From Niallia circulans (GTDB lineage Bacteria > Bacillota > Bacilli > Bacillales > Cytobacillaceae), in assembly GCF_007273535.1 (NCBI RefSeq), contig NZ_RIBP01000001.1, positions 868,001 through 932,000 of the forward strand: 64,000 bases of DNA. The letters are read 5' to 3'. This document shows, in pieces, positions 52,348-60,532 of this stretch. The translations under genes were made by a program, and so were the position numbers. The notes below the pieces were generated by a model, which saw only the letters and a list, made by a program, of their open reading frames with translations, had not been told where the DNA came from and did no database searches. Each line of letters starts with the position of its first letter. The first letter of the stretch is position 1.

Positions 52348-53130
52348 ATGAGTACATATGCATTAATCACAGGAGCATCATCAGGTATTGGCGAAGAGTT
52401 TGCCCATAAATATGCTAAGGATGGGTATCATTTAGTGCTTGTCGCCAGATCAACTGAGAAATTAGTAGCCTTAGGTAAGTTATTGGAAAATAATTACGGA
52501 ATAACTACATATTCGCTTTCGATGGATTTAACTGAGGAATATAGCGCCCAAAAAATATTTGCAGAACTAAATGCACTAGGAGTGGAACTGGATGTTCTGA
52601 TCAATAATGCAGGCTTCGCAACAAACGGAAGACTAACAGACACTAGCTTAGAAATGCAGCATGAGCAAATTATGCTAAATTCCGTTAGTTTGATGGATTT
52701 ATGTTATTTATTTTTACAGCAGAAAATGACAGCTGGAAAACAGGCGGGAACTATTATTAATATCGCATCAACCGCGGCATTCCACCCTATTCCCTTTATG
52801 GCAATATATGCTGCTACAAAATCATTTGTATTATCATTTACAGAAGGTCTCCATAAGGAATACAGTCCATTAGGCTTTAAGATTATCGCCGTTTGTCCTG
52901 GGGCGACAGACACTAATTTCTTTAAAAATGGCGGAGTATCATTTGGGGCAATGCGAACACCAGCAGATGTCGTTAAAACCGTTCATAAAGGGCTAAAAAA
53001 ACAAAAAGCTGCTGTAGTCGATGGCAGCCAAAATATTTTTTCATCTGTAATTCTGCCAAAAATACTATCAAGAAAAAGTATGTTAGCTTTAGTATCAAAA
53101 ATAATGCAGACTCGAATAAAATCTGCTTAA
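52348..53130 (+). CDS. SDR family oxidoreductase (DltE-like)
   Basis: 260 residues: cofactor loop TGASSGIGEEF (about 7-17), LINNAGFATNG (about 82-92), catalytic Ser in IASTAAFHP and YAATKSF as YxxxK. The style is that of the DltE/YqjQ-type SDRs of unknown substrate. The start ATG 52348 is preferred because AAAGGAG lies seven bases upstream; the GTG at 52339 is part of that site. Controlled by the divergent MarR protein through the three operators upstream. Confidence 0.85.
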   Translation: MSTYALITGASSGIGEEFAHKYAKDGYHLVLVARSTEKLVALGKLLENNYGITTYSLSMDLTEEYSAQKIFAELNALGVELDVLINNAGFATNGRLTDTSLEMQHEQIMLNSVSLMDLCYLFLQQKMTAGKQAGTIINIASTAAFHPIPFMAIYAATKSFVLSFTEGLHKEYSPLGFKIIAVCPGATDTNFFKNGGVSFGAMRTPADVVKTVHKGLKKQKAAVVDGSQNIFSSVILPKILSRKSMLALVSKIMQTRIKSA

Positions 53131-53342
53131 GATAAGAAATGGTGGGGCTGGTTCTATTTTTGTCTAACTGAAACTGGCCTCCTTAGAAACAAATCTCCCC
53201 TTTTCCTTGCTATTTTTACTTTTATTAATTACTATAATGCTAATTTGTTAAACTTCTCACAAATTTAATTTATAATATACATATAAAAACTCATAATAAA
53301 AGAACAAAGAAAATTTATCATTTGTTTGAAGGAGATTTATGA

Positions 53343-53660
53343 ATGAACGAACAGCATCAATTGGGTCCTAAAGTGGAAAGAAGCTTTGAGCTTATAGGAA
53401 AAAGATGGACGGGCTTAATTATTTATGTTTTGTTAAGCGGACCAAAGCGCTTTAGTGAGATACACAAAATCATTCCTGATTTAAGTAAACGAATGCTTAC
53501 CGAACGAATGAAGGAGTTAGAAGATCACGGCATCGTAATTCGCCAAATTGTGAAGGAAAGACCTGTTCGCGCCGAATACTTATTGACGGAAAAAGGCATG
53601 GAATTAGGAAAAATCCTTGGTCCATTAAGTCAATGGGGTGAAAGCTGGATGAGTGACTAG
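53343..53660 (+). CDS. HxlR family regulator, YodB-like but without cysteine
   Basis: 105 residues, winged-helix HxlR/DUF24 family. GKRWTGLIIYVLLSGPKRFSEI (in two parts, about 20-41) and LTERMKELEDHGIV (about 52-65) are close to B. subtilis YodB, the quinone/diamide-sensing repressor of azoR1 and yodC. YodB senses through Cys6 before PKxExxF; here that position is Gly (LGPKVERSF) and the whole protein has no cysteine. It starts the operon with the azoreductase gene, 57 bp downstream. AAGGAG precedes ATG. It may sense by ligand binding or be constitutive. Confidence 0.82.
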   Translation: MNEQHQLGPKVERSFELIGKRWTGLIIYVLLSGPKRFSEIHKIIPDLSKRMLTERMKELEDHGIVIRQIVKERPVRAEYLLTEKGMELGKILGPLSQWGESWMSD

Positions 53661-53717
53661 TTAAATCTCTACTGCATGTTTATTAACCGCACCTAAAAGA
53701 CGAAAAAGGAGATAAAA

Positions 53718-54353
53718 ATGGCTAATATACTATATATCACAGCTAACCCCTATGATGAAACAACATCATATAGTATGGCAGTGGGACGAGAATTTATAGA
53801 TGCATATAAAAAATTACACCCAGAGGATAATATTGTTCATCTTGACTTGTATGAGGCCGAAATACCTTATTTAGATCGAGATGTATTTAACGGCTGGGAA
53901 AAGCTTAAAGCAGGCACCCCTTTTGAAAAGCTGTCACACTCTGAAAGATTAAAAACAGGACGGCTTGCAGAATTAGGAGGACAATTCTTATTGGCAGACA
54001 AATATGTTTTTGTTAACCCAATGTGGAACTTCTCCATTCCAGCTGTCATGAAGACATATATTGATGCCGTGACTGTCTCTGGCAAAACCTTCAGATACAC
54101 AAAAGAAGGCTCTGTTGGCCTATTAAAGGGTAAAAAGGCTTTCCATATTCAATCAAGCGGTGATATTTATTCTTATGGTTCTGAAGCTAAAAATGAAATG
54201 AGCAATCGTTATTTAGAAGTTATGATGAATTTCTTTGAAGTGTCTTCTTTTGAAAGTATTATTATTGAAGGGCAACAAAGATTTCCTGAACAAGCGGAGG
54301 AAATTAAAGCAAAGGCGCTTATTCAAGCACAAGAGGCAGCTGCTGCATTTTAA
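53718..54353 (+). CDS. azoR: FMN-dependent NADH azoreductase (AzoR)
   Basis: 211 residues, flavodoxin-like fold of the AzoR/acyl-carrier-phosphodiesterase-named family. Landmarks: ITANPYDETTSYSMAVGREF (about 7-26) for FMN phosphate, FVNPMWNFSIPAVMKTYIDA (about 97-116) for the flavin ring, and FHIQSSGDIYS (about 143-153). It reduces quinones and azo compounds by two electrons and protects against electrophile stress. AAGGAG precedes ATG. Cotranscribed with the YodB-like regulator. Confidence 0.88.
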   Translation: MANILYITANPYDETTSYSMAVGREFIDAYKKLHPEDNIVHLDLYEAEIPYLDRDVFNGWEKLKAGTPFEKLSHSERLKTGRLAELGGQFLLADKYVFVNPMWNFSIPAVMKTYIDAVTVSGKTFRYTKEGSVGLLKGKKAFHIQSSGDIYSYGSEAKNEMSNRYLEVMMNFFEVSSFESIIIEGQQRFPEQAEEIKAKALIQAQEAAAAF

Positions 54354-54365
54354 TAAGCATCAAAA

Positions 54366-54393
54366 AAGGCCAGATATCAAATAATCTGGCCTT
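54366..54393 (-). terminator. Intrinsic terminator between azoR and aroQ
   Basis: AAGGCCAGA / TCTGGCCTT stem; seven T on the minus strand mark it as the aroQ terminator, and the plus-strand end is T-poor. Confidence 0.85.
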
Positions 54394-54404
54394 CCTCATA
54401 CTTT

Positions 54405-54845
54405 TTATTTTTGACTGGCTGCGACTGCTGCACGAATGCCAAGCAAGTAGCTTTCCTCACCGAATCCAGAAATTTGCCCTGTTGCAATGTCTGCAAACAC
54501 TGATGTATGACGGAATTCTTCACGCGAATGGATGTTAGACATATGAATTTCCACTACAGGCACTGTCAGAATTGCTAATGCATCTCTTATTGCGTAGCTG
54601 TAATGTGTCCATGCGCCTGCGTTTAACACTACCCCATCTATTCCATTAAGGAAGGCTTCGTGAATCTTTTCGACCATTTCTCCTTCATGGTTTGTTTGAT
54701 ATGCTTCCACTTCGATTTGCAATTCGTTTGCTAAAGCTTGAATATTGCTGTTGATTTCTTCTAATGTAATTGTGCCATATTGCTTCGGATCGCGTTTACC
54801 GAACATATTATGATTGACGCCATGTAACATAAGGAATTTTTTCAT
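54405..54845 (-). CDS. aroQ: Type II 3-dehydroquinate dehydratase
   Basis: 146 residues, the usual length of type II dehydroquinases, which interconvert 3-dehydroquinate and 3-dehydroshikimate. The active-site loop is LHGVNHNMFGKRDPKQYGT (about 7-25): catalytic Arg and Tyr remain, but the common GPNLN is GVNHN. The later motif VEIHMSNIHSREEFRH keeps the Asn/His/Arg substrate contacts. Last gene of a shikimate/quinate module; 24 bp after aroE. Context suggests catabolic or salvage use rather than the biosynthetic route. Confidence 0.85.
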   Translation of the reverse strand: MKKFLMLHGVNHNMFGKRDPKQYGTITLEEINSNIQALANELQIEVEAYQTNHEGEMVEKIHEAFLNGIDGVVLNAGAWTHYSYAIRDALAILTVPVVEIHMSNIHSREEFRHTSVFADIATGQISGFGEESYLLGIRAAVAASQK

Positions 54846-54869
54846 TGCTTCTCTCTCCCATCAATTAGA

Positions 54870-55769
54870 TTATTGATTGTCTCCGAATAGTATCTCTTTA
54901 ACTTGCTCAACAGGCATATCAACACCTGTAAACAGCTTAAATCCTAGTGCTCCTTGCCATAACATCATCCCTAAACCGTTAATAGCTGTAGCACCAGCCT
55001 CTTCTGCTTGTGCTAACAATTTAGATTTTTGCGGGTTGTATACAACATCTGTTACGACTAAATCCTTACGAAGCACATCTAATGTATCATCAATAATACT
55101 TAAATGATCGAGCGGCTTCATGCCAAGGCTTGTACCATTAGCAAGAATGGCACTTTCTGCTACCTCACGACGGAAGGCTTCTTTATCTTCAAGTGGGAAA
55201 ATATTAGCTTTAACGCCGAATTGCTTCATTTCGTTATTAATGTAATCTGCGTTTTCTTCTGCTTGGACGAAGAACGCATCATTGCGAGCGAAAATGCTGA
55301 TTTCTTTGATTCCTGATTGCACTAACTGAATAGCGATTGGTGTTGCCGCACCGCCAGAGCCAACAAGTGTTACTTTTTTGTCTTCAAGTGTTACTCCATG
55401 TTCTAATAAATTTTTTACATATCCTTGTCCATCTGTATTGTAGCCTATTAATTTGCCATCACGATTGACTACTGTGTTGCTGGCACGAGCATATTTTGCA
55501 GAATCATCTAGTTCGTCCAAGTACTCTAACACCTTCATTTTATTTGGCATAGATACATTGAAGCCTGCTGCTCCTGCAGCTTTTAAGCCTTTAACTGTTG
55601 CTTCGAGCTCATCATTGCCAACTTCAAAAGCAAGATATGCATAGTTTAGATCTGTTAAAGTGTAGGCAAGATTATGCATACGTGGTGATAGACTGTGACC
55701 GATTGGTGTTGCAAGCAAGCCTACTAATTTTGTTTTTCCATCAATATTTTTTTCGTGTGCGTTTGACAT
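54870..55769 (-). CDS. aroE: Shikimate/quinate dehydrogenase (AroE/YdiB type)
   Basis: 299 residues. Substrate domain motif IGHSLSPRMHN (about 25-35), catalytic Lys in NVSMPNKMKVLEYLD, Asp in IGYNTDGQGYV, NAD(P) loop GSGGAATPIA (about 140-149) and the C-terminal NGLGMMLWQGALGFKLFTG. It oxidises shikimate or quinate to the 3-dehydro acid, reversibly. The start ATG 55769 is chosen from AAGGGAG nine bases upstream. Cotranscribed with two MFS carriers and aroQ, which suggests uptake and oxidation of shikimate/quinate. Confidence 0.87.
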   Translation of the reverse strand: MSNAHEKNIDGKTKLVGLLATPIGHSLSPRMHNLAYTLTDLNYAYLAFEVGNDELEATVKGLKAAGAAGFNVSMPNKMKVLEYLDELDDSAKYARASNTVVNRDGKLIGYNTDGQGYVKNLLEHGVTLEDKKVTLVGSGGAATPIAIQLVQSGIKEISIFARNDAFFVQAEENADYINNEMKQFGVKANIFPLEDKEAFRREVAESAILANGTSLGMKPLDHLSIIDDTLDVLRKDLVVTDVVYNPQKSKLLAQAEEAGATAINGLGMMLWQGALGFKLFTGVDMPVEQVKEILFGDNQ

Positions 55770-55817
55770 AATAGTAATCTCCCTTAGTTTCATAAATTTG
55801 TATTTTTATTTTAACTA

Positions 55818-56996
55818 TTAAGCAAAAATCTTTTTAAATCTGCTTAATACATATACAGCAAGAAGGACACTGACTACGGCGATAACCATATCGAATACTA
55901 ATGTCATTGATATGCCAGCCGAGCCTACTAAACTACTTGTAATTATCGGAACAAGTATAAATGATGCGCTTGAAGCAATATTTACGTACGAAGATGCAGT
56001 TGCTTTGTTTTTTGGGAACAGCTTCATCATAATACTTAAGGCTAATTGCAAAATACCTGATGTAAATAGACCCATTAAGAATGTACAAACCAAAACAATG
56101 CCGTAAGAATTCACCATGAACAGTCCAAGCATCGAGATAAATGCGCCGATTGGATATACGATCGCCACCATAATTGGTGAAATGTATTTATCTAGTACAA
56201 CAGCTAGTAATAACACAGACACAAGTGCACCGATACTAAAGAAGGAAAGTAATTGCACTGCTTGGCTTGAATCAAGTCCAATAAATTGTTTACCAAGCTG
56301 TGGCAGCCATGTTTGCCATACAACAAACAGTGCTGTTGAGGTGAAGCCAAGTAGAATCACGGCAATCCCTTCCCCTGCAAACTTCGGCTGAGCTTTAAAT
56401 ACAGTCTCAGCGACACCGTCTGCTTTTGTTACATTTTTATGATTTGGGAATGGCATAAATATTAAGTAAATACCAGTTAGTAAATATAAAACTCCAAGTC
56501 CAAAGAATGTCCAGCCCCAGAATATATCGTTAGCAACTAGAATTGCCATAATAAATGGCAGCAATGTTGCACCGATTGATACAGATGCTTTTACTAGTAC
56601 AGAAGCAGAGCTTGCTTTTTTCGGGAATGACTCGGTTAAAGCCGGATACGTTCCTGAGTCAAGCAGTGAATTTGCAATACCAGCAGATATTGCAAAGATA
56701 AATGCTACGACATAACTGGTTGTCGTTGGGACACCAATTAAGAACACAAGATAAAGGAAGTTCGCCGTGATAATGACTGGCTTTCTCCCTAATTTGTCGG
56801 AAAGACGACCAACAAAAAACAACGCAATCAATTTTCCAATCCCGATCGCTGAAACGAGAAGACTTATTTGTCCAACAGTAACTGCGTATCGTTCTGAAAG
56901 GTTATCCATATTGGAGGCGATGATAATATTAATCATGCCAAGCATGAAGTAGTTCATATACATTCCAAATGATGATTTAATATAAGGATTTTTCAT
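55818..56996 (-). CDS. MFS transporter, probable shikimate/quinate carrier 1
   Basis: 392 residues with 12 predicted membrane segments. The MFS loop motif between TM2 and TM3 is GRLSDKLGRKP (about 58-68). About 40 percent of positions look shared with the next gene by eye (SGTYPAL, WLPxxG, MYMNYFMLGMINIIIASNM), so the two are tandem duplicates. Located 48 bp upstream of aroE in the same operon, hence a likely aromatic-acid importer; the substrate is inferred. TTAGGAG precedes ATG. Confidence 0.82.
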   Translation of the reverse strand: MKNPYIKSSFGMYMNYFMLGMINIIIASNMDNLSERYAVTVGQISLLVSAIGIGKLIALFFVGRLSDKLGRKPVIITANFLYLVFLIGVPTTTSYVVAFIFAISAGIANSLLDSGTYPALTESFPKKASSASVLVKASVSIGATLLPFIMAILVANDIFWGWTFFGLGVLYLLTGIYLIFMPFPNHKNVTKADGVAETVFKAQPKFAGEGIAVILLGFTSTALFVVWQTWLPQLGKQFIGLDSSQAVQLLSFFSIGALVSVLLLAVVLDKYISPIMVAIVYPIGAFISMLGLFMVNSYGIVLVCTFLMGLFTSGILQLALSIMMKLFPKNKATASSYVNIASSASFILVPIITSSLVGSAGISMTLVFDMVIAVVSVLLAVYVLSRFKKIFA

Positions 56997-57038
56997 TTTA
57001 ACACTCCTAAATACAAAAGCTTATTTTCTTATAAGTAA

Positions 57039-58241
57039 TTATTTCTTATCAATTAAAGTGCTTAGCTTATTCCGTTGGCTAACTGATATAAACAAAGCAA
57101 GAATCGTGCTTATAAAGGCAATAACAAGGTCAAGCAAAAATACAGAGGAGACTCCGATGTATTTGATAAACAAACCTGTAATGAAAGGGATTACAATAAA
57201 AGCGATACTCGCAGCCGCACTTATATACGAAACGCTTACTCCCTTTTTATGTGGAAATACTTCTATCATGACCGTCACGGTTAATTGAAAGATACCTGAC
57301 ATGAATAATCCAAGACAAAAGGCAATGATAGGCAGCAACGTCGGATTGTTATTAAGGACTAACAACAATAATGCAAGGAACGCAAATGCTGGCAGAATTA
57401 CGATGGCCGTTATCGGTTTTATCGTTCTTTTTAACAGGACTGCAAGCAATAAAATTGAGATAAGCCCGCCTGTACTGTAAAAGCTCAGTAATCCAATTGA
57501 TTTCAGCTTGTCTAAATGAAGAACCTCTTGTCCATATGTTGGCAGCCATGTTTGTACGACCGTAAATAAGGAGACTGAGCTAAATCCTAATAATATAAGT
57601 GCTGCTCCTTCTCTCCAAAGCTTCGGTCCAGCAGAAGCTGCAGACTCTGAAATGATGGCGTCTTGTGGCGCCTTTTCATCCTTAAACTTCGGAAAGCTGA
57701 CCTTCATTAAAAACAAACCATTGAACAGAAACAGCAACGCAGGAACAAAAAATACTAGTCCATAAAACAGTTTTTCCACAACGAAAAAGTTAATCATGAT
57801 TGGCAGCAAGGATGCACCAAAGGATATAAATGCCTTTAATAGTACTGTTGCTGTTCCGGAAGCTTCATCAAATGCTTCATTAAGTGCAGGGTATGTCCCT
57901 GAATCGAGTAAGGAATTACATATACCTGCAATAAATGCCAGTCCCATTGCAATTTGGTAATGCGATGTCAGCGGAATTCCGATTAAGAAAACCATATACA
58001 ACAAGGTTGCCACCACAACTAACGGCTTTCTGCCATAACGATCAGAAAATCGTCCTGCAATATTAATTGATAGTAAGTGCCCTACTCCTACGACAGAAAT
58101 TAATAAGCTGATATCGGTTTTTTCTACATTCAGTTGCTCAGATAAAAAACTCATATTTGAAGCTAAGATAATATTGATCATTCCTAGCAGGAAATAACTC
58201 ATATATAAACCTAGCGCCATGTTTAAATATTTATGTTTCAT
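57039..58241 (-). CDS. MFS transporter, probable shikimate/quinate carrier 2
   Basis: 400 residues, 12 membrane segments, paralogue of the following gene: YMSYFLLGMINIILASNM at the start, GRFSDRYGRKP (about 62-72), CNSLLDSGTYPALNEAF (about 108-124) and TVVQTWLPTYGQEV. First gene of the operon MFS-MFS-aroE-aroQ. Upstream lie a cre site (23 bp from the start) and three copies of a 22-bp LacI-type operator, so it should be both substrate-induced and glucose-repressed. AGGAGC precedes ATG. Confidence 0.82.
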   Translation of the reverse strand: MKHKYLNMALGLYMSYFLLGMINIILASNMSFLSEQLNVEKTDISLLISVVGVGHLLSINIAGRFSDRYGRKPLVVVATLLYMVFLIGIPLTSHYQIAMGLAFIAGICNSLLDSGTYPALNEAFDEASGTATVLLKAFISFGASLLPIMINFFVVEKLFYGLVFFVPALLFLFNGLFLMKVSFPKFKDEKAPQDAIISESAASAGPKLWREGAALILLGFSSVSLFTVVQTWLPTYGQEVLHLDKLKSIGLLSFYSTGGLISILLLAVLLKRTIKPITAIVILPAFAFLALLLLVLNNNPTLLPIIAFCLGLFMSGIFQLTVTVMIEVFPHKKGVSVSYISAAASIAFIVIPFITGLFIKYIGVSSVFLLDLVIAFISTILALFISVSQRNKLSTLIDKK

Positions 58242-58263
58242 GGAATGCTCCTAATTTTCAAGG

Positions 58264-58277
58264 CTTAAACGCTAACA
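58264..58277 (+). promoter_or_regulatory. cre-like site upstream of the MFS-aroE-aroQ operon
   Basis: CTTAAACGCTAACA fits the CcpA consensus TGWAANCGNTNWCA at all but the first two positions, 23 bp upstream of the first start codon, the same spacing as the arabinofuranosidase cre. Confidence 0.6.
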
Positions 58278-58358
58278 ACCATTACTATTTGTTTTCAACT
58301 TGTTTTTATACACAATTCACGGTTTTACAAGCTGACTCATTTTTAGTTATTCAACCTT

Positions 58359-58519
58359 TTTAGTACATCGTTCTACTAAAAGAACATAGCATATATAACT
58401 ATCTCAAAATGAATTAATAAACCAGCACCTTTCTTCTTGGTATATCGTTCTACTAAACTCTAAAAAAATATATCTTCGCATCTATTAAGGTAAATTATTT
58501 AGTACATCGTTCTACTAAA
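58359..58519. promoter_or_regulatory. Three copies of a LacI-type operator
   Basis: A 22-bp sequence with arms TTTAGTA and TACTAAA around CATCGTTC occurs at 58359-58380 and 58498-58519 (identical) and, with three changes, at 58436-58457. The central CG and pseudo-palindromic arms are typical of LacI/GalR operators. They lie between the operon start and the LacI-type gene. The rest of the 521-bp gap 58242-58762 is AT-rich. Confidence 0.82.
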
Positions 58520-58572
58520 AATATTTAATTATAGAAACTGAAGAATCTATCAAAAATAAATTAGTTATTTTT

Positions 58573-58588
58573 AGTAACCTCGGTTACT
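58573..58588. promoter_or_regulatory. Additional palindrome AGTAACC-TC-GGTTACT
   Basis: Perfect seven-base arms with a two-base centre, 54 bp beyond the last operator copy. It shares the AGTA/TACT ends of the operators but not their spacing; it may be a distant fourth site or bind another protein. Confidence 0.4.
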
Positions 58589-58762
58589 TTACGTACATAT
58601 AATAATCCTAAATTTACTTAGAGTCAAGAATTAAATTTCATATTAACAAGGTGATAAACTTACAAAATGGGGGAAACTTGCATTGGACAAGGAATTAGAA
58701 GATAACAAAGCATAAAAAATTCTTAATATAAAGATTCTCGCTTCATTATCTCCAGCTGTAAA

Positions 58763-59788
58763 TTATGTTGATGTTTCTCTGATAACTAGCTCTGGATTTA
58801 AGATGATTCTTTGTTGAATGGAGTCATCTTGGTCCAATTTATTATATAGAATTGTTGCTGCCTTAATTCCTATCGTTCTTGGGAAAGACGAAACAGTTGT
58901 TAATGGCGGATGATATATTTCTGCTTCAGGAATATTATCAAACCCAACAATATCTATGTCTTGTCCTGGTATAATTCCCTGCATGCTTAAACCTTGCAGA
59001 ACACCAAATGCCACTAGATCGCTAAAACAAAAAATAGCTGTTGGAGGGTTGGGGTTTTTAAGCACCTCTAAAACTGTTTGCACTCCGCCCTCACTTGTTG
59101 GCAAGCCATCAATAATAAGTGATTTATCCACCGCTACTCCAGCATTATCATGGGCTTCCTGAAATCCCTTCATCCGATCCTTCCATGTTGAGGACATCTT
59201 TATGCCGCCGAGAAAGGCAATTCTTGTATGTCCTTTTTTTAATAAATGACTTACAGCAAGGTATGTACCTTTTATGTAATCAATTCCGACATAATCGCAA
59301 TTCACATGCTCCACTTCTCTGTTTGCGAGCACGACAGGCAGTTCAAGGTGATTTAATTGACTTATTGTACTTTTATTGGTTTTGGAGGCAGCATTTATGA
59401 TTAATCCGTCCACTCTATGCTCGACCATCGTTGAAATTAACCGCTCTTGTTTCGAGACAGAATCAAAAGTTGTTCCCAGTAATACAGTATAATCCATGCT
59501 CTCAAGTGTTTGTTGAACACCTATTAAAAACTCCGAGATAAATTTATTGGAGATATCCGTCACAATGACTCCAATAATTTTAGAGCTTTGTGACCTTAAT
59601 TTAGCTGCAACCCGGTCGTATACATATCCCAATTCTTCAATGGAATATAATACTTTTTTCTTCGTTGCATCTGAAATCCGAGGATGATTGCGAATAACTA
59701 ATGAAGCAGTTGAAGTCGAGACACCGGCATGCTTAGCAACATCTTGAAGCGTAATCCTCCGTTTTTTTTGTTTCAAAAAAATCACCAT
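58763..59788 (-). CDS. LacI/GalR family transcriptional regulator
   Basis: 341 residues: N-terminal LacI helix-turn-helix ITLQDVAKHAGVSTSTASLV (about 12-31) with hinge helix VAAKLRSQSSKIIG, then a periplasmic-binding-protein-type effector domain (about 65-340) with GVIVTDISNKF, AFLGGIKMSS and IVGFDNIPEAEIYHPPLTTV. It most likely binds the three operators upstream of the MFS-aroE-aroQ operon; the inducer would be shikimate, quinate or a derivative. The start is uncertain: ATG at 59788 has a weak site, and TTG at 59776 follows GGTGAT. Confidence 0.85.
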   Translation of the reverse strand: MVIFLKQKKRRITLQDVAKHAGVSTSTASLVIRNHPRISDATKKKVLYSIEELGYVYDRVAAKLRSQSSKIIGVIVTDISNKFISEFLIGVQQTLESMDYTVLLGTTFDSVSKQERLISTMVEHRVDGLIINAASKTNKSTISQLNHLELPVVLANREVEHVNCDYVGIDYIKGTYLAVSHLLKKGHTRIAFLGGIKMSSTWKDRMKGFQEAHDNAGVAVDKSLIIDGLPTSEGGVQTVLEVLKNPNPPTAIFCFSDLVAFGVLQGLSMQGIIPGQDIDIVGFDNIPEAEIYHPPLTTVSSFPRTIGIKAATILYNKLDQDDSIQQRIILNPELVIRETST

Positions 59789-59912
59789 CTTATTCTTTTT
59801 AAGTTATCTATTATTATAATCGATTATTCAAGGTTTGCGTCATTTCTTGTATCAATTTGACTATTTTTAGCATTAATTGCATTTTTAAATCAACTTACAT
59901 TATGACAAAAAA

Positions 59913-59941
59913 GACAAGCCGTAATCTAATTCCGGCTTGTC
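59913..59941 (-). terminator. Intrinsic terminator of the padR-like gene
   Basis: GACAAGCCG / CGGCTTGTC stem with T run on the minus strand. Confidence 0.85.
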
Positions 59942-59944
59942 TCC

Positions 59945-60487
59945 TTATATTTCCTCACTTTTCAATCTGTTGATAAGCTCTTCCATCCAGCGTATGGTGT
60001 GGTCTGATCTTGTTGAATAATATCCGCTTATAAAATGAAGCAGATTTTCTTTTTCTGGGTAAAATTCCACTTTATCAAATGTCTTCACCTGCTCCCACCT
60101 TGCAGTAAAGCTGTCGAGTTTTTTTTCGAGAATATCTATGATTTTGTTGCGGTCCACATAATCCAAGTTAGATAAACCTACGAGCATATCTGTAATAGCA
60201 TCAGCATTATCAAACAGCTTGTAAATTTTCTTTGGCAGTTCTTCCCTGCCCTTTTCGGTAATGCCAAATACTTGTTTATCTGGTCTGTGATCTTCTTTTA
60301 TTATTTCAACGATTTCAATCAAACCTTGCTTTACTAGTGAATCAAAGTGGTAGTATAGCTTGCTTTCTGTCAAACCAACAAGCTGATCAAGTGGTATTGG
60401 CTCTGAAAGCTGTTTTTTAATTTTATAAGGATAATTATTTTCCTCCATCAGCCTGCTTAAGATGAAGATTTGAATTTGAGTCGACAT
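59945..60487 (-). CDS. PadR family transcriptional regulator
   Basis: 180 residues: N-terminal PadR winged helix (about 5-85; IFILSRLMEENNYPYKIKKQL, then ESKLYYHFDSLVKQGLIE and the wing DKQVFGITEKGREEL) and a C-terminal helical dimerisation domain (about 95-180). PadR proteins repress stress or multidrug genes and are lifted by ligands. It lies 45 bp after the YhgE/Pip-type membrane gene and probably represses this operon through the AGTACT repeats upstream of it. GAAGGAG precedes ATG. Confidence 0.87.
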   Translation of the reverse strand: MSTQIQIFILSRLMEENNYPYKIKKQLSEPIPLDQLVGLTESKLYYHFDSLVKQGLIEIVEIIKEDHRPDKQVFGITEKGREELPKKIYKLFDNADAITDMLVGLSNLDYVDRNKIIDILEKKLDSFTARWEQVKTFDKVEFYPEKENLLHFISGYYSTRSDHTIRWMEELINRLKSEEI

Positions 60488-60532
60488 GCGGGTTGTACTC
60501 CTTCACAGAGAATTATCCTTATTCTAGCAAAA

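Noticed and set aside
58682..58714. Ten-codon open frame starting TTG with a GGGGG site upstream of the LacI-type gene's end
   Set aside because: Too short to support as a gene; may be a chance or a decayed remnant.
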